Source: an uncultured Selenomonadales bacterium (GTDB lineage Bacteria > Bacillota > Negativicutes > Selenomonadales > Selenomonadaceae). Taken from it: 64,000 nt of DNA. Positions 16,864 through 23,903 of this stretch are shown here, piece by piece. The DNA is taken from positions 18,017 to 82,016 of the forward strand of contig CAMJMR010000005.1 in the NCBI GenBank assembly GCA_946407095.1, read 5' to 3'. The notes under the pieces were generated by a model. It did not search any database, was not told the origin of the DNA, and saw only the letters and a program-made list of their open reading frames with translations. Made by a program: the position numbers and the translations under genes. Positions within the stretch are counted from its first letter, which is position 1, and the number at the start of each line of letters is the position of its first letter.

Positions 16864-17049
16864 TCAAGCGGGACGATTGTCCTTCTGAATGCCTTTGCCG
16901 AAGACAACCTCGTTGAACTGTTGGCGAATTCTTTCGAGCCCTTCGCCGTTGAGTTGCGCCGCGAAGTTGAAGCCGCCGACCACGTTATCGAGCTACCGTT
17001 CGTCCAAGAGTTCGTCTTTGGCGGTTTTGCCGCTGATATCGTTCGCCAT
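16864..17049 (-). pseudogene. Gly-Gly leader peptide gene with an in-frame TAG
   Basis: ATG 17049, behind GGGAGG, opens a 61-codon frame interrupted by TAG at codon 19 (minus strand, about 16993-16995). Read through, it gives MANDISGKTAKDELLDER, stop, then LDNVVGG and a 35-residue tail. The LDNVVGG motif is the classic double-glycine leader end cut by peptidase-containing exporters, preceded by an acidic helix as usual. The stop is most simply CAG mutated to TAG. It lies 5 bases after the condensation-domain gene and before a terminator, so it belongs to that operon. It may be a dead precursor, a real gene hit by a sequence error, or, less likely, a read-through gene. Confidence 0.55.
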
Positions 17050-17054
17050 AACCG

Positions 17055-18314
17055 TCAGCCTCCCAAAATGTCATCGGTGCGCGTATCAGGATTTTTCATG
17101 CGTTGAAGAATTTCGTCGTAAGTTTTGGCGAAATGCGCCATTGACTCTTCGGAATAGCGGCCGGCGTCGTAATCCAGGAACATTTCGTAAAAGCCCAAGT
17201 CGTTTTCTTCAATTTCCACGTCAAGCGCGTTTTCGACGGCGGAAATTTCATTCGGCGGCATGTAAACGACTTTCGCAGGTAGGTCGCCCAAAACCGCGTC
17301 GCCGTTCATGCCCTTTTGGAAAATGAAGCTTACGCAGTCGTCCTCAAAGCCGCCGCTGTAAACCACGTCCAGACTTTTGCGGCAGAGCATGGAAATTTGA
17401 GATTGCCCGAACAATTTGTGCAAGAATTCTCCGACCGAAACATCTTCGTGAAAATCCCACGCGCAAGGGAATTGCTCCAACATCAAGCCCATAAGCCGCA
17501 TCTCGCGCATATTCGTCCGCCCGTTGTGTATCCAGCTCATGATTGATTCTTTCGAGCCCGTGATTTTCGCCATCGTCAACATGCACGCGCCAAGGAAAAA
17601 AATATGTTCGCTAAGCTTGTTATCTCTGAAAAATTCGTTCGATATGTTTTTGAATTCGTATTCAAAATTGCCCTGCGTCCAGGCTGCCACGCCCTGCACG
17701 TCGACGGGCGGCAAGTGTTTCTTCGCGTCGAAGGGCGCAAGCATTTTCTTCCAGTAGTCGTGACCCTCGGCAAGATCCGACTCGGAAAGGTTTGCTTCTT
17801 CCTCAACGAATTCCGCGTAACTCAAAGGCGCGCGATTGCTTTTGCGCCCGCGATAGATTTTGTCCAGCTCGCGGTGAAAAATAATCGCCGCAGACACGCC
17901 GTCCATTATCGCGTGGTAAAAATCGACGTAAAGATATTTCGCGCTCGGCGTCACGAAGATATACACGCGATAGAGCGGCTTGTCTATCAAGTCGTAAGGC
18001 TCCGCCAAATATTTTTTAATCATCGTGAATTCTTCGTCCGTCCACTCCTCGATAACGACGGGCATCACTTTGCCGTCGAAGGTTTGGCAAAGCTCGAACG
18101 TTTCGGGGTGAAAGACCAATCGGCAACGGAAAATATCATACGTGTTCAAAATCTCGTTAATCGCGCTCGCCAAGTGTTGAATGTCGATTTGCGCCGAAAG
18201 TTTATACAGGCCGCCGATATTCATCATCGTCGACTTTGCCTTGTTGAAGTGCGTATCGATAAGCCAACGCTGAATTGGGCGAAGCGGGTAAAATTTTCTG
18301 CCTGAAACTTCCAC
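17055..18314 (-). CDS. Stand-alone NRPS-type condensation-domain protein
   Basis: A 419-residue protein resembling non-ribosomal peptide condensation domains and related acyltransferases. It begins with the YPLRPIQRWLID entry motif and keeps the catalytic region as Y133-H134-A-I-M-D138-G139, where the usual first His of HHxxxDG is Tyr and the catalytic second His is present. The length is that of a single C domain; no adenylation or carrier domain is attached or nearby. It lies 12 bases after the MATE gene and 5 bases before a Gly-Gly leader peptide gene, which suggests it acylates or condenses something with that peptide or its product. The substrate is unknown. Confidence 0.75.
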   Translation of the reverse strand: MEVSGRKFYPLRPIQRWLIDTHFNKAKSTMMNIGGLYKLSAQIDIQHLASAINEILNTYDIFRCRLVFHPETFELCQTFDGKVMPVVIEEWTDEEFTMIKKYLAEPYDLIDKPLYRVYIFVTPSAKYLYVDFYHAIMDGVSAAIIFHRELDKIYRGRKSNRAPLSYAEFVEEEANLSESDLAEGHDYWKKMLAPFDAKKHLPPVDVQGVAAWTQGNFEYEFKNISNEFFRDNKLSEHIFFLGACMLTMAKITGSKESIMSWIHNGRTNMREMRLMGLMLEQFPCAWDFHEDVSVGEFLHKLFGQSQISMLCRKSLDVVYSGGFEDDCVSFIFQKGMNGDAVLGDLPAKVVYMPPNEISAVENALDVEIEENDLGFYEMFLDYDAGRYSEESMAHFAKTYDEILQRMKNPDTRTDDILGG

Positions 18315-18326
18315 AGCGATTCCTCC

Positions 18327-19961
18327 TTAAAGAACGACGACCAATTTATTTTCGTCGCCGCTTATCATGTAACTTTTTTCGCGGACTTTGTCAAGTAGCG
18401 GGCTTTGCGGGCAGCCGGGCTTGCCGTTGTCGCGAAAGATTAACGTCGTGCGCTCGGCGGGGATTATCGTCACTTCCAACTGAAATTTTCCTGCGCGGGC
18501 GGCGTAGACGTTAAACAAATCCTCAACCAGAGCCGTCAAGAAATTGTTCGGCGCAACTTTGGCATGGGAAAAATATTTCTCCAAGGCGGCCTTCAGCTCC
18601 GAAAGATTTTCCTGCGCCGCTTGCGTGTCGAACGAAAATTGCCGCGCAGATTGCCGCAAGTCAATCAGCAGGAAGCCGAACTTGTTGCGCGTCATTAGCC
18701 AAGTCAAAAACAGCGCGGCGGCAAACGATAAGCCGACGCCCAACCACATCTGCGGGAAGCCCCAATAACCCGCCGTCATGCCCGCGACAGGCAAAATCAA
18801 AAGCAACAGAGCCTTGACCGCCGCGCCGAGGTTGAGGCGTTCGACGTAAACGTAATAATTGCCCAACATCAGCGTCACACCCAAAAATATCGTGAACGGC
18901 ATGAAGATTCGCGCCGCCGTCACCGCGTGAGCGTAAATTTCTTCCTCCGGCAACACGCCGAACAGCCGCGGCAAAAATTCCGCGAACACCATGCTGAACA
19001 AGATTAAAACGATTGTCACGGCGACCGTCGAGGCTATGCCGAAGCGCATGGTCTTTATCACGCTTTTGAGCGTGCCCTCCGCGTGATATTGGCAAACCAT
19101 CGGCTGCAAGCAGTCAACTATGCCCGTGTATATCGTGATTAGCAACGTGAGCAAATTGATTATGACCGTGACGGCAATGAGTTCTGATTCGCCGAATTGA
19201 AGGATAACGAATTCCGAAAAAATCAGCGGCAACAGCGCAAGGCAAAGCGTGTCCATCGAATGATACCAGCTGTAGAAAATGCCCTGCCACAATTCGCGCC
19301 CGTTAAAGTACTTCACGAAGCGCAACTGACATTTCGCCGAAAACAAATACGGTATGTGATACAGGAAGCTGACGAGGTTGCCAATGGTCGTGGCAATGCC
19401 AATGCCGATAACACCGATTTGGTAGCCCAGCACGATGTCGAGAACTAAATTGACGACGAACATGGCCGCCGACGCCTTGACGCAAATGTTTTCTTCGCCT
19501 TCGGCAACGTAAATCGTGTAAAAGTAAATGTTCAGGATAGACGGCAGGGCAATGAACATCAGCCCGTGATAGTAAGCGACCGCATACTCCATGTATTCGG
19601 GCGAAATGTCCCACATAGACAGAATTTGGCTTTGGAAGGCGACAAGGATAATCGTCACGACGACGCCCGTTGCCACCGAGCAGATTATGCCCATGCTGAA
19701 AAGATCGTTCGCCTTCACTTGGTCGTTCTTGCCTTTGGCGTAGGAAAACATCATCGCCAGCCCGTCGGCGACCATGTAGCTCAAGAAAGTTACCAGCGTT
19801 GTTATCGGCGCGACGAGCGTCATTGCCGCGACTGCCTCATTGCCGATAAATTGTCCTGCCACGATATTGTCCGTCAACATCAGCACGTAAGAAATTGACA
19901 TTGACGCCAGAGACGCCACGAACACCGATTTAAAGCGTTCGCCGATTACAGTTTTTGTCAT
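18327..19961 (-). CDS. MATE-family transporter with a C-terminal GHKL ATPase-like domain
   Basis: A 544-residue protein. Residues 1 to about 425 form twelve membrane helices of the MATE multidrug/metabolite exporter family (MTLVAPITTLVTFLSYMVADG; VNLVLDIVLGYQIGVIGIGIATTIGN). The last 110 residues are soluble and resemble an anti-sigma-factor-type histidine-kinase ATPase: an N-box-like LVEDLFNVY and a G1-like FRDNGKP, but the following glycine box is short. Ordinary MATE proteins are about 450 residues and lack this tail. It is the first gene of the operon with the condensation enzyme and leader peptide, so it may export their product. ATP binding by the tail is inferred. Confidence 0.8.
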   Translation of the reverse strand: MTKTVIGERFKSVFVASLASMSISYVLMLTDNIVAGQFIGNEAVAAMTLVAPITTLVTFLSYMVADGLAMMFSYAKGKNDQVKANDLFSMGIICSVATGVVVTIILVAFQSQILSMWDISPEYMEYAVAYYHGLMFIALPSILNIYFYTIYVAEGEENICVKASAAMFVVNLVLDIVLGYQIGVIGIGIATTIGNLVSFLYHIPYLFSAKCQLRFVKYFNGRELWQGIFYSWYHSMDTLCLALLPLIFSEFVILQFGESELIAVTVIINLLTLLITIYTGIVDCLQPMVCQYHAEGTLKSVIKTMRFGIASTVAVTIVLILFSMVFAEFLPRLFGVLPEEEIYAHAVTAARIFMPFTIFLGVTLMLGNYYVYVERLNLGAAVKALLLLILPVAGMTAGYWGFPQMWLGVGLSFAAALFLTWLMTRNKFGFLLIDLRQSARQFSFDTQAAQENLSELKAALEKYFSHAKVAPNNFLTALVEDLFNVYAARAGKFQLEVTIIPAERTTLIFRDNGKPGCPQSPLLDKVREKSYMISGDENKLVVVL

Positions 19962-20023
19962 TGAAACACTCCGAAAAAATTATTTAAACGCCGCGAATTT
20001 TGACGCGCGTTGCGAATTTAGAG

Positions 20024-20235
20024 GCCGCCCATGGACGGGCGGCCGTCGCCGACGCTTTTGCGTGATGCAAAAACCGTCGGCGCAAGCGAGCTGAAAATAT
20101 CGGACGGCGCGGGTTACGACCTTTCGCCCCGCGCGCAGCGGTGCCTTTTTCTTTGCAACTTTCTTTTGGGCAAGCAAAAGAAAGTTGATCCTAAACACAA
20201 AAGCCGTTGAAACGCCGAATCAAAGAGCCGCGCCG
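20024..20235. repeat. Intergenic hairpin repeat, copy near 20.1 kb
   Basis: Reverse-oriented copy with GGCCGCCC/GGGCGGCC, an imperfect CCGACG-TTTTGC / GCAAAA-CGTCGG hairpin, the CAACTTTCTTTTG / CAAAAGAAAGTTG hairpin and the GAAACGCCGAATC tail. The rest of the 19962-20433 gap (20236-20433) holds no gene; it has a direct repeat of GCCGAC before the flagellin stop that recurs after the second flagellin gene. Confidence 0.75.
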
Positions 20236-20433
20236 CGCCGCCGAAAAACTTTCTTTAATTCATTTCTTGGGTGCAAGCAAGAAAGGAAAAGCCCGCCGAC
20301 AGAAGCCGACGAGCTTTTTGTTAATGCGCTTGGTGCGCAGGGTTTCAAGCATTAATCGAAAGTTCCGATTCATAAGTTGCAACCACCGTACCGCCAGCCG
20401 CATCTCCCGCAATATCAGCAAAATCTGCGGCGT

Positions 20434-21291
20434 TCATTGTTGGAGCAAGTTAAGCACCGAGTAAGCGTTCTGACCCGCCTGAGCGAGCATGAACTGCGAA
20501 GCCTGCGTCAAGACATTGAACTTCATGAATTCGGTCATACCCTTTGCCATATCGAGGTCGCGAATCGCCGATTCGGAGGCAGTGAGGTTTTCAGTTTCGG
20601 TAGCGAGATTGTCGGCAACGAAACCGAGACGCGCTTCAATGGAGCCGAGTTCCGTCCTCTGAACGAGAACTGCATTGATAGCGGAATCAATCTTGCCGAG
20701 CGAAACCATGGCCGCGCTGGCACTGCTTACGTCAATGGCAGTAGCACCGCCGACATTGGCAATTCCCAGTCCGCTGGAGCTCATGGCTTCGATGTTGATA
20801 TTCATGTTCAAGCCGACGTCGCCGCCGATTTGGAAGTTCAAGCCGCTGCCGACGCCTGCCGCCGAGCCGTAAGTGCCGTCGAGAAGATTTATCCCGTTGT
20901 AAGTGACTTTGGAGTTTTCGTCGATTTGCGCGATAAGAGCACTAATTTCCGAGCTGATTAAGCTACGCTCTGCCGAAGTGTTGGTGTCGTTGGCGGCGTT
21001 GATGATTCTCTCTCTGACCGTGTTCAAAAGGTCGACGATGTTGCTGAGAGCACCTTCCGCCGTCTTGATGAGGTTGGTGTCCTGCTGGACGTTTCTTGAT
21101 GCCTGGTCGTTCGAGCGAATACGCCCGCGCATTTTTTCGGAGATCGCCAAATCCGACGGACCGTCAATCGCGCTGTTGATGCGCTGCCCGCTGGAGACTT
21201 TGTACATGGTGTCGGACAGTGCCATTGTGTTCTTGTTGTAGATGTTATAGGCACGCACCGAATCGATGTTGTTCCTAATTACCATACCCAT
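20434..21291 (-). CDS. Flagellin (short paralog)
   Basis: A 285-residue flagellin, the filament subunit secreted by the flagellar export system. The N-terminal D0/D1 region (MGMVIRNNIDSVRAYNIYNKNT, then LSSGQRIN-like VSSGQRINSAIDGPSDLAISEKM) and C-terminal D1/D0 region (ESAIRDLDMAKGMTEFMKFNVLTQASQFMLAQAGQ) are both intact; the central variable part is short and Gly/Ser-rich. The start is ATG 21291 behind AAGGAGG. It has a long conserved leader (see 21300-21425) shared with the second flagellin, indicating common post-transcriptional control. Confidence 0.95.
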   Translation of the reverse strand: MGMVIRNNIDSVRAYNIYNKNTMALSDTMYKVSSGQRINSAIDGPSDLAISEKMRGRIRSNDQASRNVQQDTNLIKTAEGALSNIVDLLNTVRERIINAANDTNTSAERSLISSEISALIAQIDENSKVTYNGINLLDGTYGSAAGVGSGLNFQIGGDVGLNMNINIEAMSSSGLGIANVGGATAIDVSSASAAMVSLGKIDSAINAVLVQRTELGSIEARLGFVADNLATETENLTASESAIRDLDMAKGMTEFMKFNVLTQASQFMLAQAGQNAYSVLNLLQQ

Positions 21292-21299
21292 GGTTGTTT

Positions 21300-21425
21300 C
21301 CTCCTTGATCTTCCCAGAAAAACTTCTTTCCTAAGCAACGATTTCCTTTCCGCTGCTGAACAAACTAATCAAGCTGCCGATCCGACCGTCGCCGGAAAGC
21401 GCACCCCGCACGCGTAACGAGGGCG
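21300..21425 (-). promoter_or_regulatory. Conserved structured 5' leader of the short flagellin gene
   Basis: The leader closely resembles that of the other flagellin gene although the two coding regions differ. It contains a hairpin CCTCG-TTACGCGTG-CGGGG (21404-21422) and a helix GCGACGGT / ATCGTTGC (21385-21392 with 21335-21342), where the other copy has CGACGGT / ACCGTCG. Several GGA motifs lie near the ribosome-binding site, which fits CsrA-type control of flagellin, an inference. It fills most of the 337-base gap between the flagellin genes. Confidence 0.6.
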
Positions 21426-21628
21426 GCAGTCTTGTTCGCTCATTGTCGCTGAGTGGATTTGTCAAATATCTGGCATGATTTTATCAAGAAAAATTTTCCG
21501 CGTCAATAATATTTATAGGCTTGGCAAAAATTTTTTCCGGGAACTTAAAAGCAAAAGAGCCCGCCGACCGAAGCCGACGAGCCCTTTGGTATCGAACAAC
21601 ATGCGCCCCTGCGCGGACGCCGTCAATT

Positions 21629-22942
21629 TTACTGGAGCAAGCTGAGCACTGCCGAGCTGTTTTGGTTTGCTTGAGCAAGCATGGCCTGTGCCGACTGCAA
21701 CAAGACGTTGTTCTTCGTGTAAGCCGTCATTTCTTTTGCCATATCCGCATCGCGAATCGTGGACTCTGCCGCCTGGACGTTCTCGCTGGAGGTCGTCAAG
21801 TTCGCGCTGGTGTATTCGAGACGCGCTTCGATTGCGCCGATCGTCGTCTGCTGGTCGAGTGCCTTGGTCAAAGCGTTTTCGATGACGTTGATGGACGCAT
21901 TGGCGTTTTCTTTCGTCGTGACGAGAATCTTGGCATTGTCCGAGCCCTTAAGACCGAGAGCCTCTGCACGCATATCCGTCAAGCCGACTTTGATAGCAAC
22001 GTTCGCTTCGGAGCCGATGTGGAAGTTCAGAGCCTGTCTTTCGGCAACGTCGCCTTCGGTCATGTTTTCTGCGCGCTGATATTGCTTGAACTGGTCGAGA
22101 GCCGCGTTGGCTGCCTTCTTGACATTGCCTTCCGAGTCCATGATGCTGATTGTGAAGCCGGAGAGCTGACCGGCAACGCCCGGATCTTTTGAAAGAACTG
22201 CAATGCCCGCTCTTCTGTCAGGCGTATAAACATCGTTACCGAATTTGTTTATGCCGAGACGAGCAACCGAAGAACCTTGGGTCATAGAGGCTATATTAGT
22301 TCCATCAGCAAGCGCTGTCAATTCAGTATCGCCAACTCTGCCGCTCTTGAATGAAATTCTTCCGTTTTGTACCCACGAAACCTGATAATAGTCTGTCGAC
22401 ATGATTTCGAGGCTGTCGCCCGCGCGGTTGCGAAGGTCTGTCAACGCGGAATGTATTGAGGTGCTTACCGCCAAGCTCTGGTTGAGCAGAATGGTTCTGG
22501 TCGAGGTCATTGCGTTGTTTTTCGAGCCGTCGACGAGATATTTGCCGTTGAACTGCACCAGGGCGTTATCGTCGATTTGGTCGATGAACTGGTCGATTTC
22601 CTTCTGGATAGTGGCGCGGTCTTCGTCGGTGTTGGTATCGTTGGCTGCGTTTATCGCTTTTTCCTTCAAGGCGCGCAAAATTTCGACCGTGTTGGCAACT
22701 GCGCCTTCAGCCGTCTTCATCAAGCTGGAGTCGTTTTGTGCGTTTTGGTTGGCCTGGTCGAGCGAACGAATGCGAACTCTCATGCGCTCGGAAATGGCAT
22801 AGCCCGAAGCGTCGTCCTGCGCGCTGTTGATTTTCATGCCGCTGGAAACTTTCGCCAGGCTCTTCTGCAATGCCGTGCTGTTCTGGTTCAAAATATTGAG
22901 CGTGCGAACGGCGCTCATATTGTTCTTTACTACCATACCCAT
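21629..22942 (-). CDS. Flagellin (long paralog)
   Basis: A 437-residue flagellin with intact N-terminal (MGMVVKNNMSAVRTLNILNQ; VSSGMKINSAQDDASGYAIS) and C-terminal (ESTIRDADMAKEMTAYTKNNVLLQSAQAMLAQANQ) coiled-coil regions and a larger central domain (about residues 175-300) rich in Ser, Thr and Asn that would be surface exposed. The start is ATG 22942 behind AAGGAGG. Together with the 285-residue paralog it suggests a two-flagellin filament. A TPR/OGT glycosyltransferase gene 1 kb away is a candidate modifier of the Ser/Thr-rich surface. Confidence 0.96.
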   Translation of the reverse strand: MGMVVKNNMSAVRTLNILNQNSTALQKSLAKVSSGMKINSAQDDASGYAISERMRVRIRSLDQANQNAQNDSSLMKTAEGAVANTVEILRALKEKAINAANDTNTDEDRATIQKEIDQFIDQIDDNALVQFNGKYLVDGSKNNAMTSTRTILLNQSLAVSTSIHSALTDLRNRAGDSLEIMSTDYYQVSWVQNGRISFKSGRVGDTELTALADGTNIASMTQGSSVARLGINKFGNDVYTPDRRAGIAVLSKDPGVAGQLSGFTISIMDSEGNVKKAANAALDQFKQYQRAENMTEGDVAERQALNFHIGSEANVAIKVGLTDMRAEALGLKGSDNAKILVTTKENANASINVIENALTKALDQQTTIGAIEARLEYTSANLTTSSENVQAAESTIRDADMAKEMTAYTKNNVLLQSAQAMLAQANQNSSAVLSLLQ

Positions 22943-22954
22943 GGTTATTTCCTC

Positions 22955-23070
22955 CTTGATTCCAGAAAAATTTCCTTAGTCGACGGTTTCCTTTCCGCCG
23001 CCAAACAAACGAGCCTTTGCCGCTGCCCCGACCGTCGCCGGAGCTTGCGCCTCGCACGCGTAACGAGTGC
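22955..23070 (-). promoter_or_regulatory. Conserved structured 5' leader of the long flagellin gene
   Basis: Hairpin CTCG-TTACGCGTG-CGAG (23051-23067) keeps the loop of the other flagellin leader with a changed stem, and CGACGGT / ACCGTCG (23031-23037 with 22981-22987) forms the second helix. Upstream, TTAA and TACGATAA are spaced 16 bases apart near 23100-23130 and resemble a sigma-28 (FliA/SigD) promoter, weak evidence. Confidence 0.55.
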
Positions 23071-23224
23071 CGACCTCCCGCTCGCCCGTTTCTTCTTGAA
23101 AATCTTATCGTAATTCGCCTTGAATCAATTAAGGCTTGCGAAAAAATTTTTTGTCGCTTGCCGAATTCTATCAAGAAAATCTTTTTCCGTCAATAAGAAA
23201 TGCCCGCCGAATTATTTTTTTCCG

Positions 23225-23632
23225 TCAGCTCTTCTTCTCATAAAATTTTTCTGCCGTGTTGTTAGTACCAAGGACAGCTCGTTTGGTCGTAGTGCCACCT
23301 TCAACGACTGTAACGTCGGCTATCGTATATTCGCTTGCGGGAATGGGTTTCAGCCCAGAGCTGCCCATATAGCATTGACCTGTCGGCGGTTCAGGTTTTG
23401 CCTGCAAGTAGCCGGCTTTCACCAAATCATTGACATCCGTTGTCAATGCAGTGCTTTGTTCCATTTCATAAACGGCAATGGCGGTGTCTATGGTCGAAAG
23501 GTCTGCTTGAATTTTGGCGGTGTTGGCTTTTGCCCCGATGTTGGCGAAGCGCGGCACCGCAATCGACGCGAGAATCCCGATAACCACAACCATCAAGATG
23601 ACTTCCAACGTAGCAAAACCTTTCTGCCCCAT
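23225..23632 (-). CDS. Type IV pilin-like / pseudopilin protein
   Basis: A 135-residue prepilin. The N-terminus is a short leader MGQKG followed by FATLEVILMVVVIGILASIAVPRF, the prepilin peptidase site and hydrophobic N-methylation helix with the conserved Glu at +5. The remainder is a small globular domain with few family signals, ending EKFYEKKS. No other pilus assembly genes are nearby, so it may be a minor pilin or pseudopilin served by machinery elsewhere. The start is ATG 23632 with AAAGGAGCG upstream. Confidence 0.85.
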   Translation of the reverse strand: MGQKGFATLEVILMVVVIGILASIAVPRFANIGAKANTAKIQADLSTIDTAIAVYEMEQSTALTTDVNDLVKAGYLQAKPEPPTGQCYMGSSGLKPIPASEYTIADVTVVEGGTTTKRAVLGTNNTAEKFYEKKS

Positions 23633-23639
23633 AGCAATC

Positions 23640-23765
23640 GCTCCTTTAATGGCTGTTGGTTGACTTTAGCAAGTGACGGTTATTTTTCCGCCTGACTTCG
23701 TTGCCGCGCGCTCGACGTAGCTTACTACGCCTTCGCGCTTGCGCCTCGTCATACGAAAAAATTCC
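23640..23765. repeat. Short repeat block upstream of the glycosyltransferase gene
   Basis: GGCTGTTGG, TTTAGCAAGTGACGG and TTATTTTTCCGCCTGAC match the block at about 12010-12055. The following sequence has short inverted segments (GCGCGCTCGACG, CGTAGCTTACTACG) and no gene. The 23766-23890 stretch carries a weak TATCAT box before the gene at 23904. Confidence 0.45.
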
Positions 23766-23903
23766 TCGTCACATCCCAATTTTACCAACACGCTCTATTT
23801 TTTGCCGATTTTAAAACAAAAATCGGGCGCGGGCAAGTTTTTATTGTCAATTCGGTTGGTATGGTTTATCATTGAAGAAATTTATCGTGCGGGAGGGATT
23901 GTA

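Noticed and set aside
16985..17000. TAG as a recoded sense codon (for example pyrrolysine)
   Set aside because: No suppressor tRNA or pyrrolysine gene is visible in the window; nonsense mutation is simpler.
20270..20330. Terminators after the flagellin genes
   Set aside because: The GCCGAC units are direct repeats with weak pairing, so I did not annotate them as terminators.
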